In this document: positions 17,169 through 26,905 of the stretch, piece by piece
Position numbering within the stretch: position 1 is the stretch's first letter
Layout: the number at the start of each line of letters is the position of its first letter
Assembly (NCBI GenBank): GCA_946402275.1
Contig: CAMIVY010000012.1
Span: forward strand, 28,839 to 92,838
Direction: 5' to 3'
DNA: 64,000 nucleotides
Source: an uncultured Prevotella sp.
GTDB taxonomy: Bacteria > Bacteroidota > Bacteroidia > Bacteroidales > Bacteroidaceae
Notes under the pieces: model-generated
The model's database searches: none
Seen by the model: only the letters and a program-made list of their open reading frames with translations
Told to the model about the DNA's origin: nothing
Program-made: the position numbers and the translations under genes

Positions 17169-19544
17169 TTAAAAATGTACATTTACATCAATACCCATCT
17201 GAAAAGGATTACCACGCTGAGCGAAATAAAGTGTCTCTCCCCCGAAGGAACTGTCGATAGCGAATATATTGTAATTTGTATTGGTTAGGTTGCGTGTCCA
17301 AACGGAAATGGTGACTGGTGACAGGTCAGCATCAATATGAGCACCCATCACTGCATAGAACTTCTGGCGATAGCTGTTGGCAGAGTTCCAATAGGTCTTG
17401 CCCTGGGCGGACACATTGGCACCTACGGTGATGCTACGCAGGGCGCTGTTGCGGATGTCGAACCGATAGTCGGCATTAGCTGAAACGGTGTGCTGGGGTA
17501 CGAAAGGAACATACTTGCCGGAATAGTCTATCGGCTCGGCTTTTCCGTCCACAGAGACACTATCCATATACTCCTTGAACTTAGCACGGGTGTAGCCATA
17601 GCTGACAGCCCACTGCATGTGGTTATCGAAAGCACTGCCACGAAGCGTTGCCTCAAGACCACAACTATAGCTCTTGCCTGCATTCACCATAGAACGTCCA
17701 AAGCCATACTGGGTGGCAAAGACGGAGAGTTGCTGATTGCGAATCTGCATGTAATAGGCAGAGAGGTCGAAATGGAGCAAGTTGTCGAAGAGATTAAGAT
17801 GAGTACCTACCTCGAAGTTCCACGTCTCTTCTGGATCATACTTGATGGTGTTGCGGATGTTCTCATAGACTTCATCGGTATGGGGAATCTCCACATCGCC
17901 ACGCGCTGACTGTGCTTGGCTCTGCAGTTCAGCTTGAAGAATGTCGCTGAACATCTGGATATTGAAACCACCGGCGCGATAGCCTTTTGACACGAGGGCA
18001 TAGACATTGCTGCCTGCATTGTCAAGGCGATAGGTCAGACCAATTTTGGGCAGGAACTGATTGAAGGTAGCTTTCTCCTCATGTTCCATCATAGAGCGCA
18101 CATGAGCTTCAACATGCGTACCCATCACATTCTCGTCAAGATGAGTCACCGCACTGGTGGCATAGTCGAGTTTGGTCCTATGGAAATCATAGCGGAAACC
18201 TAATGTGGCTGTGAGGCGATCGGTCAGATTGAGGTGGGACTCCTGGAAGATTCCGAAGTTGGTCTGTGGGGTGCGGAAAAGACCTGGGATGGTCTCAGTA
18301 TTCATGGTGATATGGCAACCACCAGCACGCTCTATAAACGCAGCTGCAGCTTCATAGCCCATTCGCTTAGCCATCGAGTTGAGCATGCCGTAATAGGCAT
18401 AATCCTCAATGGTCTTGGAGAGGAACCTGTTCATCTCCGGGTCGAAATAGACGGGAGCATCGGTCTTAAGCCACTGCTGGGAGAAGAAGGCACCAACGGT
18501 TCCTTGCCAGATGCCATAGCGATGTGTTTTCAACACCAACTCTTGGGTGATGCTGTTCTGCAACTGTTTCTCTTGCAGGTGCATGAAGTCGAGAGGACGA
18601 TAGTCGATGTCCATCAACATTTCGTCCTTGAGGTATTGCCAGCTTGCTGTATAGGCAAGGTCACCAAAATTCAGGGCATAGTTCACATTGAGTCCCGTGG
18701 TGAGCATATTACGCTTATAGTTTCCCTGATGATTGGTAGATGGGGCACTGGCATATTCGAGATTTTCATCGAGCTGGCCATAAGGGAATCCGTTCTGACG
18801 CACAAACTGATAATCTGTGGTGAAATCGAGCGTCAGACGACTGGTGGGCTTGGAAACCAGGCGCAGGCGTCCCCCTGCCTCATCCATCTTGTCTGCCCGT
18901 TCGTCCGTAAAGGAATTGCGGAAGAAGCCATTCGTTCCATTATAGAATGCCGCTACGGAAAAGGCCAAACGGTCGTTGAACTTATGATAATGGGCTGCTT
19001 CGGCATTGCGATAGAAATGAGTGCCGATGCCCAGCTTGATATCAGTACCCTGATAGTTCATGGGGTTCTTGGTATAGATACGCACCAATCCGCCCTCGGT
19101 ATTGACGCCATAGAGCGTGCCCTGTGGTCCACGCAGCACGTCGATACGGTCGATGCCATAGAAATGGCTGTTGAAGGTTGACTTGCTCATCAGGGGGATA
19201 TTATCGACATAAACTCCCATAGAAGGACTATTGATACGGGAACCGATACCACGAACATACATGGAGGAGGTGTAACGTGATCCGTAAGCCGGCATGACAA
19301 ACGAGGGAACAAAGCAGGAGGCGTCACGAAGGTCGCGCACCCCTAACAGGTTCATCTCGTTGGATGTCAGAACGGTTGAGCTCATAGGTTGATGACGTAG
19401 TTTATCGAATTCCTTCGATTGAGAAATGACAACGACCTCATCAAGGTCATAGACACGCGATGAGTCGGACAGCTCACTGATGTTCTCTGCCTCCGCAGTC
19501 ATCAGCGAACCAAGGGTCCATACGAACAAAAATGCTTTTTTCAT
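17169..19544 (-). CDS. TonB-dependent outer membrane receptor
   Basis: A 791-residue outer-membrane protein with a signal peptide (about residues 1-19). Near the N-terminus YDLDEVVVISQSKE resembles a TonB box, followed by a plug domain containing SSMYVRGIGSRINSPSMGVYVDN and the typical DVLRGPQGTLYGVNTEGG. The rest is a beta barrel ending in an aromatic-rich strand (MGIDVNVHF, final Phe). There is no N-terminal CarboxypepD_reg domain and no SusD-like partner, so it is closer to siderophore or vitamin receptors than to glycan SusC proteins. The substrate cannot be told from sequence. It has its own promoter. Confidence 0.9.
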   Translation of the reverse strand: MKKAFLFVWTLGSLMTAEAENISELSDSSRVYDLDEVVVISQSKEFDKLRHQPMSSTVLTSNEMNLLGVRDLRDASCFVPSFVMPAYGSRYTSSMYVRGIGSRINSPSMGVYVDNIPLMSKSTFNSHFYGIDRIDVLRGPQGTLYGVNTEGGLVRIYTKNPMNYQGTDIKLGIGTHFYRNAEAAHYHKFNDRLAFSVAAFYNGTNGFFRNSFTDERADKMDEAGGRLRLVSKPTSRLTLDFTTDYQFVRQNGFPYGQLDENLEYASAPSTNHQGNYKRNMLTTGLNVNYALNFGDLAYTASWQYLKDEMLMDIDYRPLDFMHLQEKQLQNSITQELVLKTHRYGIWQGTVGAFFSQQWLKTDAPVYFDPEMNRFLSKTIEDYAYYGMLNSMAKRMGYEAAAAFIERAGGCHITMNTETIPGLFRTPQTNFGIFQESHLNLTDRLTATLGFRYDFHRTKLDYATSAVTHLDENVMGTHVEAHVRSMMEHEEKATFNQFLPKIGLTYRLDNAGSNVYALVSKGYRAGGFNIQMFSDILQAELQSQAQSARGDVEIPHTDEVYENIRNTIKYDPEETWNFEVGTHLNLFDNLLHFDLSAYYMQIRNQQLSVFATQYGFGRSMVNAGKSYSCGLEATLRGSAFDNHMQWAVSYGYTRAKFKEYMDSVSVDGKAEPIDYSGKYVPFVPQHTVSANADYRFDIRNSALRSITVGANVSAQGKTYWNSANSYRQKFYAVMGAHIDADLSPVTISVWTRNLTNTNYNIFAIDSSFGGETLYFAQRGNPFQMGIDVNVHF

Positions 19545-19580
19545 CTATAATTAATTATTTATCCTAAAAATTTGCGAGTG

Positions 19581-19588
19581 CAAAGGTA
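19581..19588 (-). promoter_or_regulatory. -7 element of the TonB receptor gene
   Basis: Minus-strand TACCTTTG, 36 bases before the start at 19544. No exact TTTG is found at the -33 position. Confidence 0.55.
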
Positions 19589-19631
19589 AACACTTTCCTT
19601 CACACTCACAATCCCTATTTATGATGATTTT

Positions 19632-20429
19632 TTATCGTCTGACTATAGAAATACGTTGCCGGACAGCCTCAAACATCAAAATAGCAGCAGAAACAGACAC
19701 GTTGAGCGAGTCGCCACACCCCAACATAGGGATGCGGATATGGGCATCTGCTGCCTCACGCCACTTATCGGTAAGTCCGGTTGCCTCGGTACCCATCACG
19801 ATGGCTGTGGAGCTACACATGTCTGCTTCGTAATAATAACAGGAGTCTTGCAACTGGGCCGTCAGAATCTGGATGCCATTCTTTTTGAGCCACTGAATAC
19901 ACTCCTCGGAGGTGCAGGCGACACAGGGCACACTGAAGAAGGCTCCTATGGAGGCACGAATGAGATTGGGGTTATAAAGGTCCGTTAACGGATCGCATAC
20001 GATGACAGCATCGACATTGGCAGCATCGGCAGAGCGTAAGACGGCTCCAACATTACCGGGTTTTTCGACACTCTCCAACACCACGACGAGCGGACGCTGG
20101 GAAAGCTGGAGGTCGGAGAGTGTAAAATGGCGAACCACCACCTCTGCAATGACACCCTCTGTGCCACCACGATACGCTACCTTATTATATATATCAGCGC
20201 TGATCTGAAAAATACGGGCACCATCAACCTGTGGTTGCTCCATGCCAAAAATCTCAGGACACCAAAACAGCGTATCGACTACATAGCCGTTGTTGATACA
20301 ACGCTCTATCTCGCGTCGTCCCTCAACGACGAAGAGTCCGCTACTGCGACGTGCCTGCGACTTCTGCTGAAGTTCAAGAAGGCGCTTAATCTTCGGATTT
20401 TGGGCACTGGTGATTAATTCATAATTCAT
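19632..20429 (-). CDS. TrmH/SpoU family RNA 2'-O-methyltransferase
   Basis: A 265-residue SAM-dependent enzyme with a short N-terminal RNA-binding domain (ITSAQNPKIKRLLELQQK) and a SPOUT knot domain. Motif 1 is EKPGNVGAVLRSADA (usually GNxGaixR), motif 2 is VMGTEATGL, and motif 3 is CGDSLNVSVSAAILMFE. It probably methylates a ribose in rRNA or tRNA; the exact base cannot be assigned. Its start overlaps the stop of nadE by 4 bases (ATGA), so it is the last gene of the long minus-strand operon. Confidence 0.9.
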   Translation of the reverse strand: MNYELITSAQNPKIKRLLELQQKSQARRSSGLFVVEGRREIERCINNGYVVDTLFWCPEIFGMEQPQVDGARIFQISADIYNKVAYRGGTEGVIAEVVVRHFTLSDLQLSQRPLVVVLESVEKPGNVGAVLRSADAANVDAVIVCDPLTDLYNPNLIRASIGAFFSVPCVACTSEECIQWLKKNGIQILTAQLQDSCYYYEADMCSSTAIVMGTEATGLTDKWREAADAHIRIPMLGCGDSLNVSVSAAILMFEAVRQRISIVRR

Positions 20430-22351
20430 AACTCTTCACACTCTTTGAGCCATAAAGCACTGCTGGCATCACTGGGCATACGCCAGTCGCCACGCGGAGA
20501 CAGGGAGATGCTTCCTACCTTAGGTCCGTCAGGCAGACAAGAGCGTTTGAACTGTTGCGAGAAGAAACGACGACAGAAGGTAGTGAGCCAATGCTTGATG
20601 GTTTCTTTGTCATAAGCATCGCCAAAGGCTTTCCGGGCCATCAGGAAAATCTTGCTAGGACGGAATCCATAGCGCATGAAATAGAAAAGGAAGAAGTCGT
20701 GTAACTCGTAAGGACCTACTAGGTCTTCCGTCTTCTGCTGGATATTACCTTCCGCATCAGCAGGTGTCAACTCTGGAGAAATCGGGGTGTTGACAATGTC
20801 TATCAACGTGTCGCGCTGAGGACTGAAAGCAGGCAGCATAGCGACATAACGAACGACATACTGGATGAGAGTCTTGGGGATACCGGCATTGACGCCATAC
20901 ATTGACATGTGATCACCATTATAGGTAGCCCATCCCAGTGCGAGTTCTGACAAATCGCCTGTTCCTACCACCAAGGCATTGAGCTTGTTGGCAAGGTCCA
21001 TGAGAATCTGGGTACGCTCACGAGCTTGAGAATTCTCATAGGTAGCATCGTGAACAGCAGCATTGTGGCCTATATCCTTGAAATGCTGGGTGACAGCATC
21101 GGAAATAGAAATCTCCATCTGGGATATATTCAGCGTTTGCATCAGCGAAGCAGCATTGTCATGGGTGCGGTCTGTTGTGCCAAAGCCTGGCATTGTGACA
21201 CCAACAATGCCTTTACGATCTAATCCTAGCTTATCAAAGGTTCGCACGCATACCAACAAGGCTAAGGTGGAGTCGAGTCCTCCACTGATGCCTATCACCA
21301 CATGCTGACAATGGGTATGAACAAGACGCTTGGAAAGTCCGGCGGTCTGGATATTCAAAATCTCCTCACAGGTCTCTGCCATCTCTGACTCTGAAGGGAT
21401 GAAGGGGTGAGGGTCGATGGGTCGGATGAGTTCGAAAGGATGGTCACCAACGGTTGTCTTCGTCACGATAATCTGAGCCTGGGCATGACGCTGGGCATTG
21501 ATGAACGTGGAGTTGGAATGTCGCTCCGTACGGAGTCGTTCCACATCAATCTGTGCATAAAGTATCTGGGGCTGGAAGGAAAAGCGCTCTCCTTCAGCAA
21601 GAACACGTCCGTTTTCGAAAATCATGGCATTTCCTCCATAAACCACATCCTGGGTAGATTCGCCAAAACCACATGAGGAATAGACATAGCCACTGATGGT
21701 TCGGGCACTCTGCTGGGCAAGCAGGGAGCGCAGATAGCTGTGCTTGCCGATGAGTTCATCACTGGCAGAGCAATTGAAGATGATTTCTGCGCCCGCCATC
21801 GTTAGGTTATTGCTAGGAGGAATAGGTGCCCAAACATCCTCGCAGACCTCTACGCCAAAGCGGACACCATCGACTGTCTGGAAGAGTTTTGGTTCCGCAG
21901 AAAGCGTAACAGAATTGCCTGCCAGATAGATTTCCGAAGGGTTCAAATCCTGGGCAGAGGCGAACCAGCGTTTCTCATAAAACTCACTATAATTAGGTAA
22001 ATAAGTCTTGGGAATAATGCCCAATACGCTTCCACTCTGAATGACTACGGCACAATTAAGGAGCAGGCCACCGCTCTGAACAGGCATGCCTACAATGCAG
22101 ATAATATCTAACTTACGGGTAAAATCAAGCAATTCGATGACACCTTCCTCTGCCTTGGTCAACAAGAGTTGCTCTTTGAAGAGATCCTGGCAGCTATAGC
22201 CTGTCAGACATAACTCAGGAAAACATATCACCTCGGCGCCCTCACCATCCGCGAGCGCAATAAGGCGTTCTATTTCCTTTACATTGTACTCTACATCTGC
22301 CACCTTCACAGCTGGCACGGCAGAAGCCACTTTTACGAAACCGTATTTCAT
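20426..22351 (-). CDS. nadE: Glutamine-dependent NAD+ synthetase
   Basis: A 641-residue two-domain enzyme that makes NAD from nicotinic acid adenine dinucleotide. Residues 1-280 are a nitrilase-type glutaminase (Glu in CFPELCLTGYSC, and the catalytic Cys in GVEVCEDVW). Residues about 330-600 are the synthetase with the P-loop GISGGLDSTLALLV and GTGDLSELALGW. Length is normal for the fused glutamine-dependent form. It follows queA after 27 bases and overlaps the methyltransferase gene by 4 bases. Confidence 0.96.
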   Translation of the reverse strand: MKYGFVKVASAVPAVKVADVEYNVKEIERLIALADGEGAEVICFPELCLTGYSCQDLFKEQLLLTKAEEGVIELLDFTRKLDIICIVGMPVQSGGLLLNCAVVIQSGSVLGIIPKTYLPNYSEFYEKRWFASAQDLNPSEIYLAGNSVTLSAEPKLFQTVDGVRFGVEVCEDVWAPIPPSNNLTMAGAEIIFNCSASDELIGKHSYLRSLLAQQSARTISGYVYSSCGFGESTQDVVYGGNAMIFENGRVLAEGERFSFQPQILYAQIDVERLRTERHSNSTFINAQRHAQAQIIVTKTTVGDHPFELIRPIDPHPFIPSESEMAETCEEILNIQTAGLSKRLVHTHCQHVVIGISGGLDSTLALLVCVRTFDKLGLDRKGIVGVTMPGFGTTDRTHDNAASLMQTLNISQMEISISDAVTQHFKDIGHNAAVHDATYENSQARERTQILMDLANKLNALVVGTGDLSELALGWATYNGDHMSMYGVNAGIPKTLIQYVVRYVAMLPAFSPQRDTLIDIVNTPISPELTPADAEGNIQQKTEDLVGPYELHDFFLFYFMRYGFRPSKIFLMARKAFGDAYDKETIKHWLTTFCRRFFSQQFKRSCLPDGPKVGSISLSPRGDWRMPSDASSALWLKECEEL

Positions 22352-22378
22352 ATGTTGAGATTTTTATAGTTTTCGATT

Positions 22379-23605
22379 TTAAGGAATCAATAGGGACGAG
22401 TCGCCATAACTCAGGAAACGGAAATCGTGAGCCAGCGCATAATCGTAAATCTTATGCCAGTCGCCCTTCACAAATGCGCTAACCAAAAGCAGCAGCGTAG
22501 ATTGGGGCTGATGGAAATTAGTAATCAGCATCTTGACTATCTTATAGTCGTAGCCAGGAGCAATGATAATCTGTGTCGAGGAGTGGAGCACGGTCAGCTC
22601 ATGACGAATCATCCAGTTTTTTAACGCCGTCAGTGCTTCCATCGCGCTAGGCAATTTCTCTTTGGACACACTTTCCTCACCATAGGGCTCCCACTGGTTA
22701 ACATGAAGATCTTCTTCTTTGATATTAGGGTTCTGCATAACTTTCAGACCCATATAATAAAGACTTTCCAGGGTGCGCACACTGGTGGTTCCAACGGCAA
22801 TCGCTTGACCTTCATGAGCAATAAGGCGCTCAATGGTATGACGACGCACAGCCACAAACTCAGTATGCATTTCGTGTTGCCCGATAGTATCACTCTTGAC
22901 AGGTTTAAACGTTCCTGCACCTACATGGAGGGTTAACTCCTCGCGTTCAATACCATGAGCATCAAGATCGTCGAGTACACGGGTGGTAAAATGAAGACCA
23001 GCAGTAGGAGCAGCCACACTGCCTTTAATCTTGGAATAAACGGTTTGATAGGTAGTCTTGTCACTCTCCTGTGTCTCACGATTCAGATAGGGAGGAATAG
23101 GCAGCTCACCCATAGCGTCAATGATTTCAGCAAAAGAGCGTTCCCCACTCCATTCAAAGTCTATCCATTGGCTGGTACCATGTTCGCCTCGACGAGTAGC
23201 CTTCACCGTAACGACCTCCTCTTGAATCGTAATAGTGCGAGAAAGGGAACATTCACGCCACTTCTTCAAATTTCCTACCAGACAAAGCCACGAACAACGA
23301 GAGGTAGTCTGGAACATCTGCTCATAGTCAGCGGGTTCCGCAGGCTCTAACAAGAAAACCTCTATCATAGCGCCCGTTTCCTTGCGGAAATGAAGGCGTG
23401 CCTGGATGACCTTTGTATTATTGAAGACCATCAAGGCTCCTGATGGCAAGAGGCTTGGCAATTGGTAGAAAATGGATTCGGACACCGTGCCGTGCTTATA
23501 GACAAGGAGTTTCGAATGGTCGCGTTCTGCCAAGGGGAACTTAGCAATACGCTCATCGGGCAAATCGTAATTATATTCGTTAATCTGTATTTCTTTTGTA
23601 TTCAT
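22379..23605 (-). CDS. queA: S-adenosylmethionine:tRNA ribosyltransferase-isomerase
   Basis: A 408-residue enzyme of queuosine synthesis that moves the ribosyl part of SAM to 7-aminomethyl-deazaguanine in tRNA. Family features include YDLPDERIAKFPLAERDHSKLL at the start, MVFNNTKVIQARL, APTAGLHFT and the C-terminal LITNFHQPQSTLLLLVSAF. The start at 23605 is favoured over the in-frame ATG at 23608: it overlaps the PAP2 stop by one base (TGATG). A far upstream TTG would add 39 residues with no family likeness. Confidence 0.95.
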   Translation of the reverse strand: MNTKEIQINEYNYDLPDERIAKFPLAERDHSKLLVYKHGTVSESIFYQLPSLLPSGALMVFNNTKVIQARLHFRKETGAMIEVFLLEPAEPADYEQMFQTTSRCSWLCLVGNLKKWRECSLSRTITIQEEVVTVKATRRGEHGTSQWIDFEWSGERSFAEIIDAMGELPIPPYLNRETQESDKTTYQTVYSKIKGSVAAPTAGLHFTTRVLDDLDAHGIEREELTLHVGAGTFKPVKSDTIGQHEMHTEFVAVRRHTIERLIAHEGQAIAVGTTSVRTLESLYYMGLKVMQNPNIKEEDLHVNQWEPYGEESVSKEKLPSAMEALTALKNWMIRHELTVLHSSTQIIIAPGYDYKIVKMLITNFHQPQSTLLLLVSAFVKGDWHKIYDYALAHDFRFLSYGDSSLLIP

Positions 23606-24255
23606 CATAGCAGGGTGATAAAACTGGCTCGACAAAGCGCATAACCTAACGTGAGCAAGAATACCACGACAGGTACATAACAAAGGTGCTCTTTGTATTC
23701 TGCAGGAATAGTGATACGGCAATAGAGGCGATAGACGCTATAGCCTACGATTGTTCCCCACAAAAGTCCGACTGTGATATCGCCGGGATAATGAACGCCC
23801 AAATACAGTCGCGTCCAACAGTTCACCAGAGAATAGCTGATAAGAGCTATAGTAAGCACACGACGACGCATCAGCAGAGAGAAGAACAAGGCTATTGAGA
23901 AGGTGTTGCAGGCATGTGCAGAGAAAAATCCATAGTTTCCTCCTCGATAATTGTCCACAGTATCAACCAACATTCCTATCTCCGGATCGTGAGTGGGACG
24001 CCAACGCGCTACCAGAGGTTTTACAATCGTATCATCAACAGTACCTGCAAACAATACACACAAGCCTGCAGCTGCCACGATAAACAAAATATCTTTGGGC
24101 TTATTGGTCTTGATTACTACATATAGCAAGGACAGATAAAGGGGTATCCACGTCAGGCCATTAGTGAGTGTCATCACTACATAGTCTAGAAATACGGAGT
24201 CGCTGCCATTAACCATAAGTAGCAGTTGTTTGTCAAATTGAATCAGTTCTTCCAT
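23605..24255 (-). CDS. PAP2-family membrane phosphatase
   Basis: A 216-residue protein with about six membrane helices and the three PAP2 phosphatase motifs: KPLVARWRPTHDP (KxxxxxxRP), FFSAHACNTFS (in place of PSGH, with Ser-Ala-His) and RLYLGVHYPGDI (SRxxxxxHxxxD-like). Such enzymes remove phosphate from undecaprenyl pyrophosphate or phospholipids, and this one may be a lipid A or C55-PP phosphatase. The start at 24255 gives the usual MEELIQFDKQLLL N-terminus. It sits in the Bat operon between the batD/E fusion and queA. Confidence 0.9.
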   Translation of the reverse strand: MEELIQFDKQLLLMVNGSDSVFLDYVVMTLTNGLTWIPLYLSLLYVVIKTNKPKDILFIVAAAGLCVLFAGTVDDTIVKPLVARWRPTHDPEIGMLVDTVDNYRGGNYGFFSAHACNTFSIALFFSLLMRRRVLTIALISYSLVNCWTRLYLGVHYPGDITVGLLWGTIVGYSVYRLYCRITIPAEYKEHLCYVPVVVFLLTLGYALCRASFITLL

Positions 24256-24278
24256 ATGAATAATTTTGTATAACAATT

Positions 24279-26897
24279 TCAGATAATTTCAATCTCTCGG
24301 GTCTCCAGCCAGCCTTCCTTACCATCGGCTACCCGTATTTTCTTCCAACCTTGCATCGAAGCATCTGTGATATTCACCTTGGTGCCCTCATGAAGGATAA
24401 AAAGGTCAGTACCATTTTTAGAAGGAGTGCTCTTGACATTTACTGCTGCGCGAATGACAATGGCTCCAGAACGATGGATAAAGGCTTGTTTCTGCTGCCA
24501 GGCAAAAAGATTGCTTGCAAGGAAAATGACAAGGAAGAAAAATCCTCCGAAGAAACCTAACTTACGGAGCCATATAGGATTCGCAAACAGATAAGCCAAT
24601 GCCAATATAATAGCTGCCACAAGAGATATGAGCGCCGTCCGTGCCCATGCGTCAACACTCATCAGATGGACCAATGAGCGATACCACGTCACAAAGAACA
24701 TCTCTGATTCCGGAACAATCTTATCAATGGTCTTGGAACGAGCCATCTGCAAGTTGAAACGGATGTCCTTATCGCCAGGAGACAACATGAGAGCACGTTC
24801 GTAATTAAGCACTGCCTGGGTGAAATTATCCATACGATAATAACAGTTTCCAAGATTATAATACAATTCCGAAGAGACTCCTTTCTTCAATAATTGCTCA
24901 TACTGCTGAGCTGCTTTCTGGTAATGCTCATGTGCATAGGCGCTATCCGCGTCAACCTTTGAAACGTCAGCATTAGCAGCAAGAGGAAGAAGACTGGAGG
25001 TCAGAGAGAAGGCTATCAGCAGTAGAATGCGCGGTGACATACCCATATCACTTTTGTTATCTTTTTTCGTTCCTTTCTTCACAGCATCAGCAATGTTCGT
25101 AATAGCTGTCATAGCAGCTTCATATACTTTGTTCATATTTCCTGTGGGGTCACCAGGTGCATAACGGGCAAACTCGCACTCGTCCAAAGCGCCAAGGAAC
25201 TGCTGGACGGTTTCTGGCGATACCTGATGAGCAGACAACTGCTGACTGATATTTTCCCGGGATAATTGCTCTACAGGCATGCTCAGCTTATCACCGACAT
25301 ACCCCCACAAAGCCCTTAACACCTCGTCATAGAAGTCGCCTTGTTTACCTTCCTTCATCAAGCGGGCAGCCTTCTTCAGGCGCTTAGCAGCCACTTTATT
25401 GGCTTTTCCTGCGCGTTGCTTGACAATATTGGCATTTTCAATAGCCCGACGACGGAAGATAATAAAGAGAGAAATAAAGGCAAGCAACAGAATGGCTAAC
25501 ATTACCCAATAAGCGGTAGATCCAAAGAAGAAATCACCAATGGCCCGCTGATGTGTATCACCGGTTTTAATAAAGTGGATGTCGCTATTCAGCAATTTAA
25601 TATCTTCTTGTCCATTAAAAGTTGTCACCGTTCCAGTGCCGTCACCTTTGGCCACGCTGAGGTGGAAGGATTCTGTCTTTAGGGTCTTATAGCTGCCCGA
25701 AGAGGAATCAAAATAGACAAACTCTACTGCTGGTATTTCAAATTCGCCCTGATGACGGGGAACTGCCAGGAAGTCGTACACAATAGAGCCCGCCAAGCCG
25801 TTGGTGTTCAAACTGGTATGATCGGTAACCTTAGCATCATAGCTGTCAAAGTCTTTGGGGAATTTGACAATGGGTTGTTTCAACAGTTTCATGTTACCTG
25901 CACCATTTACTGTGACACGCAATTTCACAGGATTGTTGGCCTTGACCTGAGTCTTATCCAATGTGGCAGAGATATCGAAATGACCTACACCACCCGAGAA
26001 GTTAGCTGGACGCTGGGGTAAGGGATCGACCTGGATGGTAATACCAGGAGCCTTAATTTGTTTCTTAACCTCTATATATCCAGAACCACCATTGAAGAAG
26101 GCCTCAAAGGGATCAACATTACGGTTCTGCTGAACTACGATTCCTTCGTATGTGATACTGGGAATTTCAAGCTTACCTGTTGCCTGAGGGAACATAACAT
26201 ACTGTTGCCAGGTTACCGTACGATAAGGACGTCCGTTAAACGTCTCAACCTTAAAGGTCTTCTCGTTAGGAAGAGGTACTTCACGGGTATAGAAGCTCTT
26301 AAGGTCTGCCATCTTACCATTCAACTGGGTAAGTCCAACCAACGTATAAACCTTATAAGTCAGCAGGATAGGTTCTTGTTCACGAACATGTTGCTTAGAA
26401 GCACTTACCTTGATAAACAGATCGGAACCAGAGATAGCACTACCGGCAGGTCGGATTTCCTCCCCTGCCCTGCCTTGCTGACGACCACTTTGTCCACCAC
26501 TTTGTGCCTGTCCACTTACTTTGATATGCAGCTCGTTGGAATGAATGGTCTTGCTACCAACCTGAGCTTGTGCAGGAGGAATGGTAAACGAGCCATTCTT
26601 GGTAGCTGATAGAATATAGGTATAAGTGACAGATGATGAACTGGACATGTGTCCGTTTACCAACTGATAACTAGACTGCGTTGAAGTGCTTGGTCCCATT
26701 AAAACCTCAAACTCTTCAGGGATATTACCTGCACGGAACCCTTTCACATCATCGGTGTTGACAGTATAAGACAAGCGGAACTGCTCGCCTACAGCCACCT
26801 GTGAGGGAGCACGACCCGTAATCTGTTGCGCCATGGTTACCACCACCACGGACAAACATATTACCAAAATGAGATATCTTTTCATCATATTATCCAT
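24279..26897 (-). CDS. BatD-BatE fusion protein (aerotolerance operon)
   Basis: An 872-residue protein that joins two normally separate Bat proteins. Residues 1 to about 600 are BatD: a signal peptide, Ig-like beta domains (RAPSQVAVGEQFRLSYTV), a membrane helix near 460-480 and a helical tail. From about residue 625 a second signal-like hydrophobic segment (MSPRILLLIAF) begins a BatE-like half with TPR repeats (ELYYNLGNCYYRMDNF), two membrane helices and a C-terminal SH3 domain (VKSTPSKNGTDLF to EGWLETREIEI). There is no stop between the halves; ATG GGT ATG at the join could serve as an internal start. Role inferred from Bacteroides BatA-E (oxygen tolerance). Confidence 0.85.
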   Translation of the reverse strand: MDNMMKRYLILVICLSVVVVTMAQQITGRAPSQVAVGEQFRLSYTVNTDDVKGFRAGNIPEEFEVLMGPSTSTQSSYQLVNGHMSSSSSVTYTYILSATKNGSFTIPPAQAQVGSKTIHSNELHIKVSGQAQSGGQSGRQQGRAGEEIRPAGSAISGSDLFIKVSASKQHVREQEPILLTYKVYTLVGLTQLNGKMADLKSFYTREVPLPNEKTFKVETFNGRPYRTVTWQQYVMFPQATGKLEIPSITYEGIVVQQNRNVDPFEAFFNGGSGYIEVKKQIKAPGITIQVDPLPQRPANFSGGVGHFDISATLDKTQVKANNPVKLRVTVNGAGNMKLLKQPIVKFPKDFDSYDAKVTDHTSLNTNGLAGSIVYDFLAVPRHQGEFEIPAVEFVYFDSSSGSYKTLKTESFHLSVAKGDGTGTVTTFNGQEDIKLLNSDIHFIKTGDTHQRAIGDFFFGSTAYWVMLAILLLAFISLFIIFRRRAIENANIVKQRAGKANKVAAKRLKKAARLMKEGKQGDFYDEVLRALWGYVGDKLSMPVEQLSRENISQQLSAHQVSPETVQQFLGALDECEFARYAPGDPTGNMNKVYEAAMTAITNIADAVKKGTKKDNKSDMGMSPRILLLIAFSLTSSLLPLAANADVSKVDADSAYAHEHYQKAAQQYEQLLKKGVSSELYYNLGNCYYRMDNFTQAVLNYERALMLSPGDKDIRFNLQMARSKTIDKIVPESEMFFVTWYRSLVHLMSVDAWARTALISLVAAIILALAYLFANPIWLRKLGFFGGFFFLVIFLASNLFAWQQKQAFIHRSGAIVIRAAVNVKSTPSKNGTDLFILHEGTKVNITDASMQGWKKIRVADGKEGWLETREIEII

Positions 26898-26905
26898 TCT
26901 TTGTG

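Noticed and set aside
18234..19181. A 315-residue open frame opposite the TonB receptor gene
   Set aside because: It is antisense to a clear outer-membrane receptor with no supporting motif or promoter.
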